From a virus, in IMG/VR virus record IMGVR_UViG_3300042564_005700, positions 1-64,000 of that record: a DNA stretch of 64,000 bases; one strand, given 5' to 3'. The notes under the pieces are model-generated. The model was not told the DNA's origin. It worked only from the letters and a program-made list of their open reading frames with translations, and ran no database searches. Shown piece by piece: positions 1 through 6,935 of this stretch; position 1 is the first letter of the stretch; the number at the start of each line of letters is the position of its first letter. A program made the translations under genes and the position numbers.

Positions 1-174
1 AGTTCCCTCTGGAAAAGTATCACGCAATTCTTTAGGGTAAGACCACTTATTGTATTTACCATTTGGTAACCGACCAATATAAATGTCAAAAGGTTCTTTC
101 TTAAAATGAACTACTCTTACTTTATGGTCATATTTAGGCTTACCTTTAAAACTATCAAAAAAATCATCACTCAT
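1..174 (-). CDS. DUF4326-like protein, 5' part only (runs off the window)
   Basis: The frame starts at the ATG at 174 and stays open to base 1, so the C-terminus lies outside the window. About 58 residues are visible. The segment VVHFKKEPFDIYIGRLPNGK (about residues 22-41) matches the conserved start of DUF4326, a small phage and bacterial domain of unknown function with an invariant YIGR. No function is assigned. It is the leftmost member of a run of small minus-strand genes. Confidence 0.6.
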   Translation of the reverse strand, partial: MSDDFFDSFKGKPKYDHKVRVVHFKKEPFDIYIGRLPNGKYNKWSYPKELRDTFPEGT

Positions 175-250
175 ATTGGTAGATTTACTTTACTCAATAA
201 TTGATTTGAAACGTGTGTATATATCTCAGTTATAAATAATAAAACTAAAA

Positions 251-403
251 TTATGAATTGTTTAATTCGTTCAGTCTTATTTTCGCTGTTTCATAAGTAT
301 TCCACCTTTCATAAAATGATTCAAATAATCCAAACCATCTTACATATATCATGTGATAAACTTCACCACACATCAATTCTTGTTTAATAAAGTATTTTTT
401 CAT
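251..403 (-). CDS. Small hypothetical protein (50 aa)
   Basis: A 50-codon frame starting MKKYFIKQELM. An in-frame ATG lies further upstream at 451, but it falls inside a repeated hairpin (432-478), so the start at 403 is preferred. The protein is rich in aromatic and charged residues (YVRWFGLFESFYERW) and has no recognised domain or clear membrane segment. It sits among small accessory genes. Confidence 0.4.
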   Translation of the reverse strand: MKKYFIKQELMCGEVYHMIYVRWFGLFESFYERWNTYETAKIRLNELNNS

Positions 404-431
404 ATTGTATAATTTTAGTTTTACATATTTA

Positions 432-478
432 TAACAAAGTGTAAAAAACATTAAAACGATTTTTTACACTCAACCGTT
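432..478. repeat. Repeat hairpin unit, copy 1
   Basis: A 47-bp unit repeated at 970-1016 with a single mismatch (accgtt against atcgtt). It contains a perfect 10-bp inverted repeat, GTGTAAAAAA and TTTTTTACAC, around an 11-nt loop, and would act as a terminator-like hairpin on either strand. It lies just upstream of the small gene at 251-403. Confidence 0.75.
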
Positions 479-591
479 GTTTTGGAAGAAGAGTGATTTT
501 TATATCTTAACTTTTCTTCAAATATTTTAAGAATTTTCATATAGAATCATATATAAAATAAGTGATTTAGTTTAATTATAGATATATAATA

Positions 592-640
592 GTTATGTTT
601 AATTGTTCGTTCCTCACAACTACACTTCGTTAAACATAAC
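592..640. repeat. Inverted repeat / hairpin GTTATGTTTAA...TTAAACATAAC
   Basis: Perfect 11-bp arms at 592-602 and 630-640 enclose a 27-nt loop. It lies just downstream of the stop of the small membrane protein gene at 642-851 on the minus strand and may act as a terminator or processing hairpin. There is no strong U-tract. Confidence 0.55.
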
Positions 641-891
641 ATCAGATAAACGAAATAAAATTAAAAATCAGCGATATTGCTAATACAATCACTATTCCAA
701 CTATCCATTTTCGTGCAAGAAAAAATCCTTGTACAAAACCATTTGAATATCCACTCGTATATGAATGTTTATCAATGTTTAGTTTTTTGTAATCAACCTT
801 ATCGTGTTTATTTAATTTTTGTAAAAGTATTTTTTTAAGTATTCGTTCCATATTTTTTTAATTTTACATTCGTTTATCTGTAACCGTTATG
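635..891. repeat. Imperfect inverted repeats bracketing a one-gene cassette
   Basis: CAGATAAACGAA at 643-654 is matched by its reverse complement TTCGTTTATCTG at 869-880. The flanking CATAAC (635-640) is matched by GTTATG (886-891), after a spacer of 2 bases on one side and 5 on the other. The arms tightly enclose the 642-851 gene. This could be a small mobile or exchangeable cassette or a pair of matching hairpin parts. No transposase or integrase is present. Confidence 0.5.
642..851 (-). CDS. Small single-pass membrane protein (69 aa)
   Basis: The N-terminal half is basic and hydrophilic (MERILKKILLQKLNKHDKVD). The C-terminus (about residues 48-69, from KWIVGIVIVLAIS) is one hydrophobic helix ending close to the stop, which suggests a tail-anchored topology. 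Lengths and charges would fit a holin-like or superinfection-exclusion protein, but no family is recognised and neither role can be claimed. The gene is bracketed by imperfect inverted repeats. Confidence 0.5.
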   Translation of the reverse strand: MERILKKILLQKLNKHDKVDYKKLNIDKHSYTSGYSNGFVQGFFLARKWIVGIVIVLAISLIFNFISFI

Positions 892-969
892 TATAATAAA
901 AACTTAATTATGAGTTTCTATTTTACAAAAATATTTATCCAAGTGAATAATTAAGTTTTTACTAATACA

Positions 970-1016
970 TAACAAAGTGTAAAAAACATTAAAACGATTT
1001 TTTACACTCAATCGTT
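970..1016. repeat. Repeat hairpin unit, copy 2
   Basis: Second copy of the unit at 432-478, differing at one base. The same GTGTAAAAAA/TTTTTTACAC stem is present. It sits just past the stop of the 1033-1230 gene on the minus strand, where it could end transcription. Confidence 0.75.
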
Positions 1017-1032
1017 AGTGATAATTAAAAAA

Positions 1033-1230
1033 TTATTTACTTTTTATAATATTTATTATTTTATCCTTATTCTTCTTCATATATACATCTATCGTTTTAA
1101 TCTCCCAATTGATATATAAATCCTCGATTATTTGAATAAGATTAGTAATTTTTTCACCATCACTAACATCAGATATATTCAAGTTTTCTTGATGTTCATT
1201 GAACTTTTGTATGTGTTTATTATTTTCCAT
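1033..1230 (-). CDS. Small hypothetical protein with capsid-targeting-like N-terminus (65 aa)
   Basis: The protein starts MENNKHIQKFNEHQENL. The KHIQKFNE stretch matches the motif that opens at least fourteen proteins in this window (see Findings). The rest is a short Lys/Ile-rich, probably helical peptide. A late-type element, TTAATATATAC (minus strand), lies 20 bp upstream at 1250-1260. No domain is recognised. If the motif is a capsid-targeting signal, this would be a small internal head protein. Confidence 0.5.
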   Translation of the reverse strand: MENNKHIQKFNEHQENLNISDVSDGEKITNLIQIIEDLYINWEIKTIDVYMKKNKDKIINIIKSK

Positions 1231-1249
1231 CTTCGTATGTTATTTTAGT

Positions 1250-1260
1250 GTATATATTAA
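1250..1260 (-). promoter_or_regulatory. Candidate late promoter TTAATATATAC
   Basis: The minus strand reads TTAATATATAC, ending 20 bp upstream of the ATG at 1230. It is one of many identical elements ahead of probable virion genes in this window. Confidence 0.5.
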
Positions 1261-1311
1261 AAGAAAACCTAAATATATCTGAGTATCGTTATATTCAATT
1301 ACTTTAAAATA

Positions 1312-1782
1312 CTACAGGTTGAATCTTATGCATTGTTCGGTTATGTATTTAGAGTGTTCTAATTGTAAGTGAGTAGCCAAACCAATAGTTAAGTGTAATC
1401 CAAAGTAAGGATCTGGAGTTAAACCCATAGCAGTTCTAATGTTTCTAGCATCATCACAATAAACTTTCAACCACCAGTGACCTTTATCGTTAGATCTAAT
1501 TAAAGTTGGATCATATTGTAAAGTGATTTCTTTTCCGTGGAATATTTCTCTAGCTTGTGCGTAGATTTCATCATCACATCTATCATTGATAATAGTAACG
1601 TGAGTTCCTCTTAAAGGTTTGTTCAACTTCAAGTTGAATCTTTTTTCTAAGAACCAAGCGTAGTAAGCAAAAGTATCATCATCGAACTTCACCATAGCAG
1701 TTTTCTTCCAACTAGACTGAGCATTGTGCTTCTTAGTCACGTTAATTGGGTCAAACTCTATAATTCCTTTCAATTCAAACAT
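1312..1782 (-). CDS. acb1: Acb1-like 2H phosphoesterase (T4 gp57B family), anti-CBASS
   Basis: This 156-aa protein closely matches the T4 57B/Acb1 family (152 aa in T4). Two H-x-T motifs of the 2H phosphoesterase fold are present, H61-V-T63 in PLRGTHVTIINDR and H130-L-T132 in FGLHLTIG, as is the family stretch SSWKKTAMVKFDD. Acb1 enzymes degrade the cyclic nucleotide messengers that activate CBASS abortive-infection effectors. That role here is taken from the family. The gene lies apart from virion genes. It has a host-type promoter, TATCTTTG at 1787-1794 with TTTG 20 bp further upstream, placing the expected transcription start very near the ATG. Both facts fit early expression. Confidence 0.8.
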   Translation of the reverse strand: MFELKGIIEFDPINVTKKHNAQSSWKKTAMVKFDDDTFAYYAWFLEKRFNLKLNKPLRGTHVTIINDRCDDEIYAQAREIFHGKEITLQYDPTLIRSNDKGHWWLKVYCDDARNIRTAMGLTPDPYFGLHLTIGLATHLQLEHSKYITEQCIRFNL

Positions 1783-1786
1783 AGAA

Positions 1787-1818
1787 CAAAGATACTTAGA
1801 AATATTAATATATACAAA
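1787..1818 (-). promoter_or_regulatory. Bacteroidota-type promoter for the Acb1-like gene
   Basis: The minus strand shows TTTG (1818-1815), a 20-nt spacer, then TATCTTTG (1794-1787). This fits the Bacteroidota primary sigma consensus TTTG / TAnnTTTG. The ATG begins 4 nt downstream, so the mRNA may be leaderless or nearly so. Confidence 0.6.
1805..1815 (+). promoter_or_regulatory. Candidate late promoter TTAATATATAC
   Basis: A plus-strand element ending 19 bp before the ATG at 1835. It overlaps the -33 region of the divergent Acb1-like gene promoter, so the two promoters may compete or switch between early and late expression. Confidence 0.5.
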
Positions 1819-1834
1819 AAATATAAAATATTAT

Positions 1835-2269
1835 ATGGTATTATCAACATTAATTATAATGAATTTCATTTGGATAGTTTATTCACTAACAGAAGGAATG
1901 AGAGAAGGTTTCTACTGGCACTATGAGAATAGTTGTAAAAGAGTATGTGACTTTAATGTGAATCCAATATTTAATCTACAAAGAGCTCTAATTTTATTAA
2001 TAACATCAATAGTTATGGTAGGTATAATCGGATGGTACTCCCTATTAAGTTCAATATGTATGATACTAATTTTTAGCTTCTTTCACAACGGAACCTACTA
2101 TCATACTAGAAATAAATTAAGTAATGGAGATTTATATCCTAAAGGATGGTGTGATGAATCTAGAACATTTCCACCATTTACACCACTAATAAAATATAAT
2201 AAAAGAACTATAGCAATGGTAATAGGTGTTTTATCACAAGTATTCATCTATCTATTTCTACTAAATTAA
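1835..2269 (+). CDS. Multi-pass membrane protein, unknown function (144 aa)
   Basis: The frame can be extended upstream, but that would overlap the start of the Acb1-like gene. ATG 1835 (MVLSTLIIMNF) follows a late-type promoter and is preferred. There are about four hydrophobic segments: residues 1-18, about 49-66, about 67-82 and about 124-143. A polar middle part carries FHNGTYYHTRNKLS and YPKGWCDES. No family is recognised. A short gene follows 11 bp downstream, suggesting a two-gene transcript ending at the 2473-2505 terminator. Confidence 0.6.
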   Translation: MVLSTLIIMNFIWIVYSLTEGMREGFYWHYENSCKRVCDFNVNPIFNLQRALILLITSIVMVGIIGWYSLLSSICMILIFSFFHNGTYYHTRNKLSNGDLYPKGWCDESRTFPPFTPLIKYNKRTIAMVIGVLSQVFIYLFLLN

Positions 2270-2280
2270 AAATAAATATT

Positions 2281-2469
2281 ATGAAAAAAGAACCTGAAAT
2301 GATTAAAAATCAATCAATGTCAAAAGAAGAAATCAACCTATTAAGAGAAAAATTTGTTAATGAATACTCTAAAAAGAAAGGTTGGAATTCAAAAGAATTA
2401 TCAACACAACAAATGATGGAGATAGTTTCTCACAAACAATACAAATCACCTGGATTAATCTTAGGTTAA
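2281..2469 (+). CDS. Small hypothetical protein (62 aa)
   Basis: A soluble, Lys/Glu-rich protein with the stretch NEYSKKKGWNSKELSTQQMMEI and a C-terminal SPGLILG. It has the look of a conserved small phage protein, but no function is known to me. It is the second gene of a probable operon with the membrane protein upstream and ends at a strong hairpin terminator. Confidence 0.55.
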   Translation: MKKEPEMIKNQSMSKEEINLLREKFVNEYSKKKGWNSKELSTQQMMEIVSHKQYKSPGLILG

Positions 2470-2472
2470 GAT

Positions 2473-2505
2473 AAAAATATCCTGATTACATCAGGATATT
2501 TTTTT
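2473..2505. terminator. Bidirectional rho-independent terminator
   Basis: ATATCCTGAT, loop TAC, ATCAGGATAT, with A and T tracts on both sides. It serves the plus-strand gene ending at 2469. The last codons and stop of the minus-strand peptidase (2486) lie inside it. Confidence 0.85.
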
Positions 2506-3571
2506 GCTTTTTAATTCCATTTGGATTATCACATAAATCACTTGTATAAACAGTACCAATCTCTGGTAACATTTCCATTATATCATATCTGTTTCCAACA
2601 AACTCTTGTTTACCTCTATGATTTTCAACATATAAAGCGTGACCATTCCAATTAATACTTTTCATTTCTGTATATCCTTGTTCAAAAATCCATCTATAAA
2701 GTAAAGAAGTTTCTTCTTCTATTTTCTTTTTAGAGATATACATTTTTTTAGTTTTATCACCGAATTTAAAGTATGAGAAGTAATCAGCAGAATAAACTGA
2801 ATTATCATCACTCTCACCGGTGTCAATATCATCATAATTATACTGATTTCTTTTTACAGGTAATGTTTCCCAATCAATATTACAAACTGACTTACAAAGT
2901 TTAGATAAAAATTCAATATCTTGATGTTCACTAGTTGTATGTTCTTTGTAATAACCTACAGATATGTTAGTACACTCAGGTACCAAGTCCATAAATTTAG
3001 CAGAATCTGTAAGAATACCTGTATCATCTGGTTCAAAACTTAAATTCTCACCAGCCACATTTAATCGAGTGGCCAATTCTTTTGCAAATTCATCAGAACA
3101 ACATCTACCATACCATTGGTGTGTAATAACAGAAGTAGTTCCTCTTCTATCAAAAGAAACAACCTTATTAATTGTTTTTGAAAATTCATTATTTTGCCAA
3201 TCATTAGAGACTTTACCAGATCCTATACAACCAACTTCTTCACCTAAGAAGAAATAGTAAAGTCCTGGAATTTTCTTTTCTATCATATACATCACAACAA
3301 CCATACCTGCTTTATCATCAGCTCCTAAAATGGTTTTACCATTAGTTCTAATAAATTTAGTATCTTGAACGTGTGTTACTTTTTGTTGTGTTGAACAAGC
3401 CGTGTCTAAGTGACAGGTAAACATTGTAGTTGGATTTTCACCAACAACATAATAAAAGTTACCAAACTTATCTTGTTTTGTTCCTTGTGGTAAATATGAT
3501 TTTAAAAATCCCTCAGTTCCGTTCGGATATGTGTAACTTGTAAGTTGTAAAAACTTCTTCCTAATTCTCAT
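2486..3571 (-). CDS. Zinc metallopeptidase, M20/M28/M42-like
   Basis: This 361-aa protein carries the di-zinc aminopeptidase signature: H54 and D56 in FTCHLDTA, bridging Asp in LGADDKAG (D85/D86), the general-base pair E111-E112 in LGEEVG, and a late His in YKEHTTSEHQ. The C-terminal ~120 residues are extra to the core and unrecognised. A paralogue lies at 19397-20758. Substrate and role in infection are unknown. Processing of host peptides or virion proteins is possible but not shown. The stop lies inside the terminator hairpin shared with the convergent gene. Confidence 0.75.
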   Translation of the reverse strand: MRIRKKFLQLTSYTYPNGTEGFLKSYLPQGTKQDKFGNFYYVVGENPTTMFTCHLDTACSTQQKVTHVQDTKFIRTNGKTILGADDKAGMVVVMYMIEKKIPGLYYFFLGEEVGCIGSGKVSNDWQNNEFSKTINKVVSFDRRGTTSVITHQWYGRCCSDEFAKELATRLNVAGENLSFEPDDTGILTDSAKFMDLVPECTNISVGYYKEHTTSEHQDIEFLSKLCKSVCNIDWETLPVKRNQYNYDDIDTGESDDNSVYSADYFSYFKFGDKTKKMYISKKKIEEETSLLYRWIFEQGYTEMKSINWNGHALYVENHRGKQEFVGNRYDIMEMLPEIGTVYTSDLCDNPNGIKKQKNILM

Positions 3572-3618
3572 TTTATATAATTTAAGTAAATATAGTTAAA
3601 AATAAAGTAATATACAAA

Positions 3619-4152
3619 TTATTCTTTATCTTTATTAAAAATTTGATCAATCTTTTTATCTCTAATCCATGATTTGGATAATTCGGTTAAGTCTGAGGTC
3701 CAACCAGATATCTTATCAGTTATGTAATAGTTATTCTCTATATGATTATTTTTAATTTCATGTTTTACATGATAATCACCAACATCATCTGACATCTTAT
3801 AGTGATATTCCTTAGCAACGATTATATAATCAATATTCAATTTATCTATAATCTCTCTATACTCTATAATAGTCGAAACACTAAGACCCCAAAAGTCAAA
3901 TATTAAAAGGTCGACTCTAAACAAATTAGAACGATTTTCTAATATCATTTTAAATTCGGAAAAATTATTAAATTCTATTTTATTATCTATAAAATATATA
4001 AGTGATGTTTTAGCAGAACTTGAACTTCTGGGTCTACAAATTAACAAAGGTGTTCTACCATCAGTTTCCAAAAAAGATATTATACGACTCAATGCGTATG
4101 AGACATCACTTGGATTACCAGTAATATAATTACTTCTTTTTATCGGTATCAT
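3619..4152 (-). CDS. Hypothetical protein (177 aa), coupled to retropepsin-like gene
   Basis: No family is recognised. The sequence has alternating hydrophobic strands and helices (VDLLIFDFWGLSVSTIIEYREIIDKL, residues split here only for description) that resemble a Rossmann-like or receiver-like alpha/beta fold. Its start overlaps the end of the upstream protease-like gene by 23 bp, implying translational coupling. A functional link with that protease is inferred from the overlap only. Confidence 0.55.
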   Translation of the reverse strand: MIPIKRSNYITGNPSDVSYALSRIISFLETDGRTPLLICRPRSSSSAKTSLIYFIDNKIEFNNFSEFKMILENRSNLFRVDLLIFDFWGLSVSTIIEYREIIDKLNIDYIIVAKEYHYKMSDDVGDYHVKHEIKNNHIENNYYITDKISGWTSDLTELSKSWIRDKKIDQIFNKDKE

Positions 4153-4546
4153 TTATATTCTTCATTCTAACATCAACTATATAGTTGAATTTATGTAAAA
4201 ATCTCCTACCTATTAAGACAGGATATCTCATATTTTTTCTATTTGCTAATGATATAAAAAACTTATATGTTGATTCTCCAATTTTTATTTTTGTAAAAAC
4301 TAAAAATCTTTCTTGTTTTCTACCAAATGAACTTTTAACTGAAACCTTCTTAAATTTCTCATAAACAAATTCATTGGAGTCTATTCTAAATTTCAATTTA
4401 CCATCGACAATCTCAATATCATCGACATGTAAAGCTATACCATAAGCACCGGTATCTATTTTACCCTTTAACTTACCAATGTTCAACTCAGGGAAATAAA
4501 CATTCTCATATCTCCCAACTTTCTTTTCCACATTTTCACCACCCAT
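4130..4546 (-). CDS. Retropepsin-like / RimK-associated 'zinc protease' domain protein
   Basis: This 138-aa protein has the features of the single-domain retropepsin-like family linked in bacteria to ATP-grasp RimK: GKIDTGAYGIALH (active-site D31-T-G-A), a flap-like middle, and the C-terminal RYPVLIGRRFL. In bacteria such proteins sit beside ATP-grasp ligases. Here the partner is instead the unknown 177-aa gene. It may act in virion or host protein processing. Activity is inferred from the conserved DTGA only. Confidence 0.65.
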   Translation of the reverse strand: MGGENVEKKVGRYENVYFPELNIGKLKGKIDTGAYGIALHVDDIEIVDGKLKFRIDSNEFVYEKFKKVSVKSSFGRKQERFLVFTKIKIGESTYKFFISLANRKNMRYPVLIGRRFLHKFNYIVDVRMKNINDTDKKK

Positions 4547-4680
4547 CTCCTCTATAAAATAATTTTATTTTATATATAATTTATTATACCCATCCATAGG
4601 GACATCTTAATTAACAAATATAGTAATTTTTATTGAACAAATTGATAATAGTTTATATAAATAAAAAATAATATCATTTA

Positions 4681-5445
4681 ATGGCTCATAATTACGCTTT
4701 TACCTATGTAATAGGATACAGACACAGAATAGACAGACTACAAAATTTAAGAAGAGTACTTGATTGGATCAATGGATTCTCAGGAGCAGAAGTAATAATA
4801 GTCGAGCAAGATAAACACTCAAAGATATCACATCTAAATCTAAAAGCTAAACATATTTTTATAAAATCAAATCTACCATATAATAGATCTTGGTCATTTA
4901 ATGTGGCTTTGAAAAGCTCAAATTCATCAGTAATAGTTTTTGGTGACTCTGATTTAATAATGGAACCTAATCAATTTATAGCTGGTTTACAAGCTCTTCA
5001 AACCTATGAAATGGTTAGTCCTTATCACACAGTAGTTGATTTAACACCAAGTGAAACTGGATTACCAATGGAAGAAGTGGTGAAAATTGAAAGACCTGGA
5101 AGAGGAGAAACAGATAACCAAAAGATTAATATTTCAGGCGGAATATCAATGTTTAGAAAAGAGTCTATCTCAAAAATAGCTGGTTGGAATGAAGACTTTA
5201 TTGGATGGGGTGGAGAAGATGATTATCAAACATTAAAAGTTCATAACTTTTTATCTTGGACAGAACTCAGAGCTAAGTGTTACCATCTTTATCATGATAA
5301 AGAACAACCAGAAATGAAATGGTATCAAAGAAATTTAGATCTACTTAAAAAGACATCTCAAATGGATAAGTCTCAGTTACAAAAGGTTATCTTTAACCAA
5401 TTGCCAAAAATTGGAATGAAGAATAAATATGATAATTTCATCTAA
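4681..5445 (+). CDS. Glycosyltransferase, GT2/GT7-like (254 aa)
   Basis: A GT-A fold enzyme. The N-terminal half shows the nucleotide-sugar region with a metal-binding GDSDL (about residues 97-101). The C-terminal half has the galactosyltransferase-like signature GGISMFRKES followed by GWNEDFIGWGGEDD. It probably transfers a hexose to an unknown acceptor such as modified DNA, a virion protein or host surface glycan. It is divergent from the upstream protease-like genes, and its last 17 bp overlap the next gene, a capsid-like protein. That overlap suggests, but does not prove, that it modifies a capsid-related product. Confidence 0.7.
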   Translation: MAHNYAFTYVIGYRHRIDRLQNLRRVLDWINGFSGAEVIIVEQDKHSKISHLNLKAKHIFIKSNLPYNRSWSFNVALKSSNSSVIVFGDSDLIMEPNQFIAGLQALQTYEMVSPYHTVVDLTPSETGLPMEEVVKIERPGRGETDNQKINISGGISMFRKESISKIAGWNEDFIGWGGEDDYQTLKVHNFLSWTELRAKCYHLYHDKEQPEMKWYQRNLDLLKKTSQMDKSQLQKVIFNQLPKIGMKNKYDNFI

Positions 5446-6205
5446 AGATTTAGAAAAAGTATGTAACTATGTAGAGTCTACAAAACCTTCTTTACCACAA
5501 GCATCAATGAACTTCATTGACTTTGAAGAAGAACCAAATGAAGAGTATCAAAGAGAAATTAAAAGAAAGAATAGAGAACTTGCTATTGATGCTATTATTG
5601 AAGATAAAGTAGAAGAGTTTAAAAACAGAGAATCATTTATTAATCCATTGGATAATGAAGGATATATACAAACTATATCTCCTAAACTTAAATCAATTAA
5701 TGTTAAGGGTAAAACCTATTTAGATTTAACAGATATTTACACAGATATAATGATGACATTAGAATCATTAACATCTTCACCTATGAGTACTCCTCAAAAT
5801 TTGAATATAAATATTCAAAATGATCCTAGTTTAACAGACTTCGAAAATTTGATGGCTTTATCCAGAAGAGTTGTGTCTAAAATAATTTTATTAAGTAATT
5901 ACATATCATCAACTGGTAGAACAGGTCCTGCTAATACTATTATAATTGGTTTAGATGCTTATAAGTATCTTCTTCTTTCCAATGGAATGATGGCTTCAAG
6001 TAACGATGGTGTTGTGACTGGGAATATTAATGGAATGAATGTTATACCATCACCTTATATCAAATCAAATAAGATTATTATGATGAGAAATGTCCAGAAA
6101 ACCGAGAATGGATTAAATGTAATAAATTGTACAAATGATATGAGATACTTCTTAAAAGAGACTCCGAATTATTCTAAGATTATAAATTGGTTTGAAATTA
6201 TATAG
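5429..6205 (+). CDS. Diverged gp23-like capsid paralogue (258 aa)
   Basis: The C-terminal half aligns by eye with the major capsid protein at 21258-23009: LSNYISSTGRTGPANTIII against ASNYIATEGRVGPAQYLIT, and a later VIPSPYIKSNKIIMMR against IYVDPYMRYNDNRIVLGR. The N-terminal half is unrelated, charged and helical. At 258 aa it is less than half the length of the real capsid protein. It could be a vertex or decoration protein built on the same fold, or a decaying duplicate. The overlap with the glycosyltransferase gene argues that it is expressed. Confidence 0.6.
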   Translation: MIISSKDLEKVCNYVESTKPSLPQASMNFIDFEEEPNEEYQREIKRKNRELAIDAIIEDKVEEFKNRESFINPLDNEGYIQTISPKLKSINVKGKTYLDLTDIYTDIMMTLESLTSSPMSTPQNLNINIQNDPSLTDFENLMALSRRVVSKIILLSNYISSTGRTGPANTIIIGLDAYKYLLLSNGMMASSNDGVVTGNINGMNVIPSPYIKSNKIIMMRNVQKTENGLNVINCTNDMRYFLKETPNYSKIINWFEII

Positions 6206-6737
6206 AGGCAACTCTAACCTTATCATACTTTATTAGTAACTTATAAAGTTTTTCATATTCATCATTAGGATTCTCAACTTTTCGTTCATACCATTTATCC
6301 TTATTAAAATACTCAACTAACATACCAACTCTAAAATCTTCTTTTTTAGTTGGTTTCCAATATCTTTTTGATTCAACAAATGAGAATGATGTACCATTAT
6401 GTAAATATGACATATTATCAGAATCAGTATTATACATTACAATACCCATTGGTATCTCAGAACCATCTTTGAATATCTTCTTAGCATTAGTCTCACCTGT
6501 ATATTTAATAATAGCACAATCTTCGTGAAAGTGATTAAGTAGGAAAATAACATCTTTCCTTAAGGTATCATTATCAACACGACCATAAGCCATAACAGAG
6601 TCTTCATATTGACCTTTGTAATAACCCTTAATAGGTAAAACTTGATATTCTTTAGCATAAAGAATTGAAATCATATCCTCTATTCTAGGTGAGGAAAGTA
6701 AAATAAAAGAAGCGTCTCTGTGTTCTAGTCCGATCAT
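6198..6737 (-). CDS. Conserved phage-type hypothetical protein (179 aa)
   Basis: A soluble protein starting MIGLEHRDASFILLSS, with the distinctive FLLNHFHEDCAIIKYTGE and SYLHNGTSFSFVESKRYW. It resembles uncharacterised proteins of large T4-like phages, but no activity is known. The stop overlaps the convergent capsid-like gene by 8 bp. A late-type TTAATATATAC lies only 3 bp before the ATG at 6737 (6741-6751), so the transcript may be leaderless. Confidence 0.55.
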   Translation of the reverse strand: MIGLEHRDASFILLSSPRIEDMISILYAKEYQVLPIKGYYKGQYEDSVMAYGRVDNDTLRKDVIFLLNHFHEDCAIIKYTGETNAKKIFKDGSEIPMGIVMYNTDSDNMSYLHNGTSFSFVESKRYWKPTKKEDFRVGMLVEYFNKDKWYERKVENPNDEYEKLYKLLIKYDKVRVASI

Positions 6738-6740
6738 AAA

Positions 6741-6751
6741 GTATATATTAA
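6741..6751 (-). promoter_or_regulatory. Candidate late promoter TTAATATATAC, close to ATG
   Basis: The minus-strand element ends 3 bp upstream of the ATG at 6737. If it acts as a T4-type -10 element, transcription would begin about at the start codon. Confidence 0.45.
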
Positions 6752-6755
6752 ATAT

Positions 6756-6911
6756 TTATACTTGATCTGTCACAGTATAGATATCAAGAATACTTTTTTT
6801 ACTAAGCTTTTTTACTTTTGAAAAATAAATAATCGCCTCTTCTAATGTTTCGAGCAAAACTCTCGAAATGACCTCTTTGGAGTTTTTTGGTTTTAGATAA
6901 AATGTTTTCAT
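6756..6911 (-). CDS. Small conserved-looking protein (51 aa)
   Basis: A short frame starting MKTFYLKPKNSKEVISRVLL, continuing with LETLEEAIIYFSKVKKLSKK and ending TVTDQV. Composition and codon use match its neighbours, and it fills the gap between two minus-strand genes exactly. It resembles the small 'KTFYLKP...ETLEEAI' proteins of T4-like phages. Function unknown. Confidence 0.6.
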   Translation of the reverse strand: MKTFYLKPKNSKEVISRVLLETLEEAIIYFSKVKKLSKKSILDIYTVTDQV

Positions 6912-6935
6912 AGTTTATATATCATATATTTAATT

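Noticed and set aside
2964-3257. Plus-strand frame inside the zinc-peptidase gene
   Set aside because: Lies entirely within a well-supported minus-strand gene and has no recognisable content.
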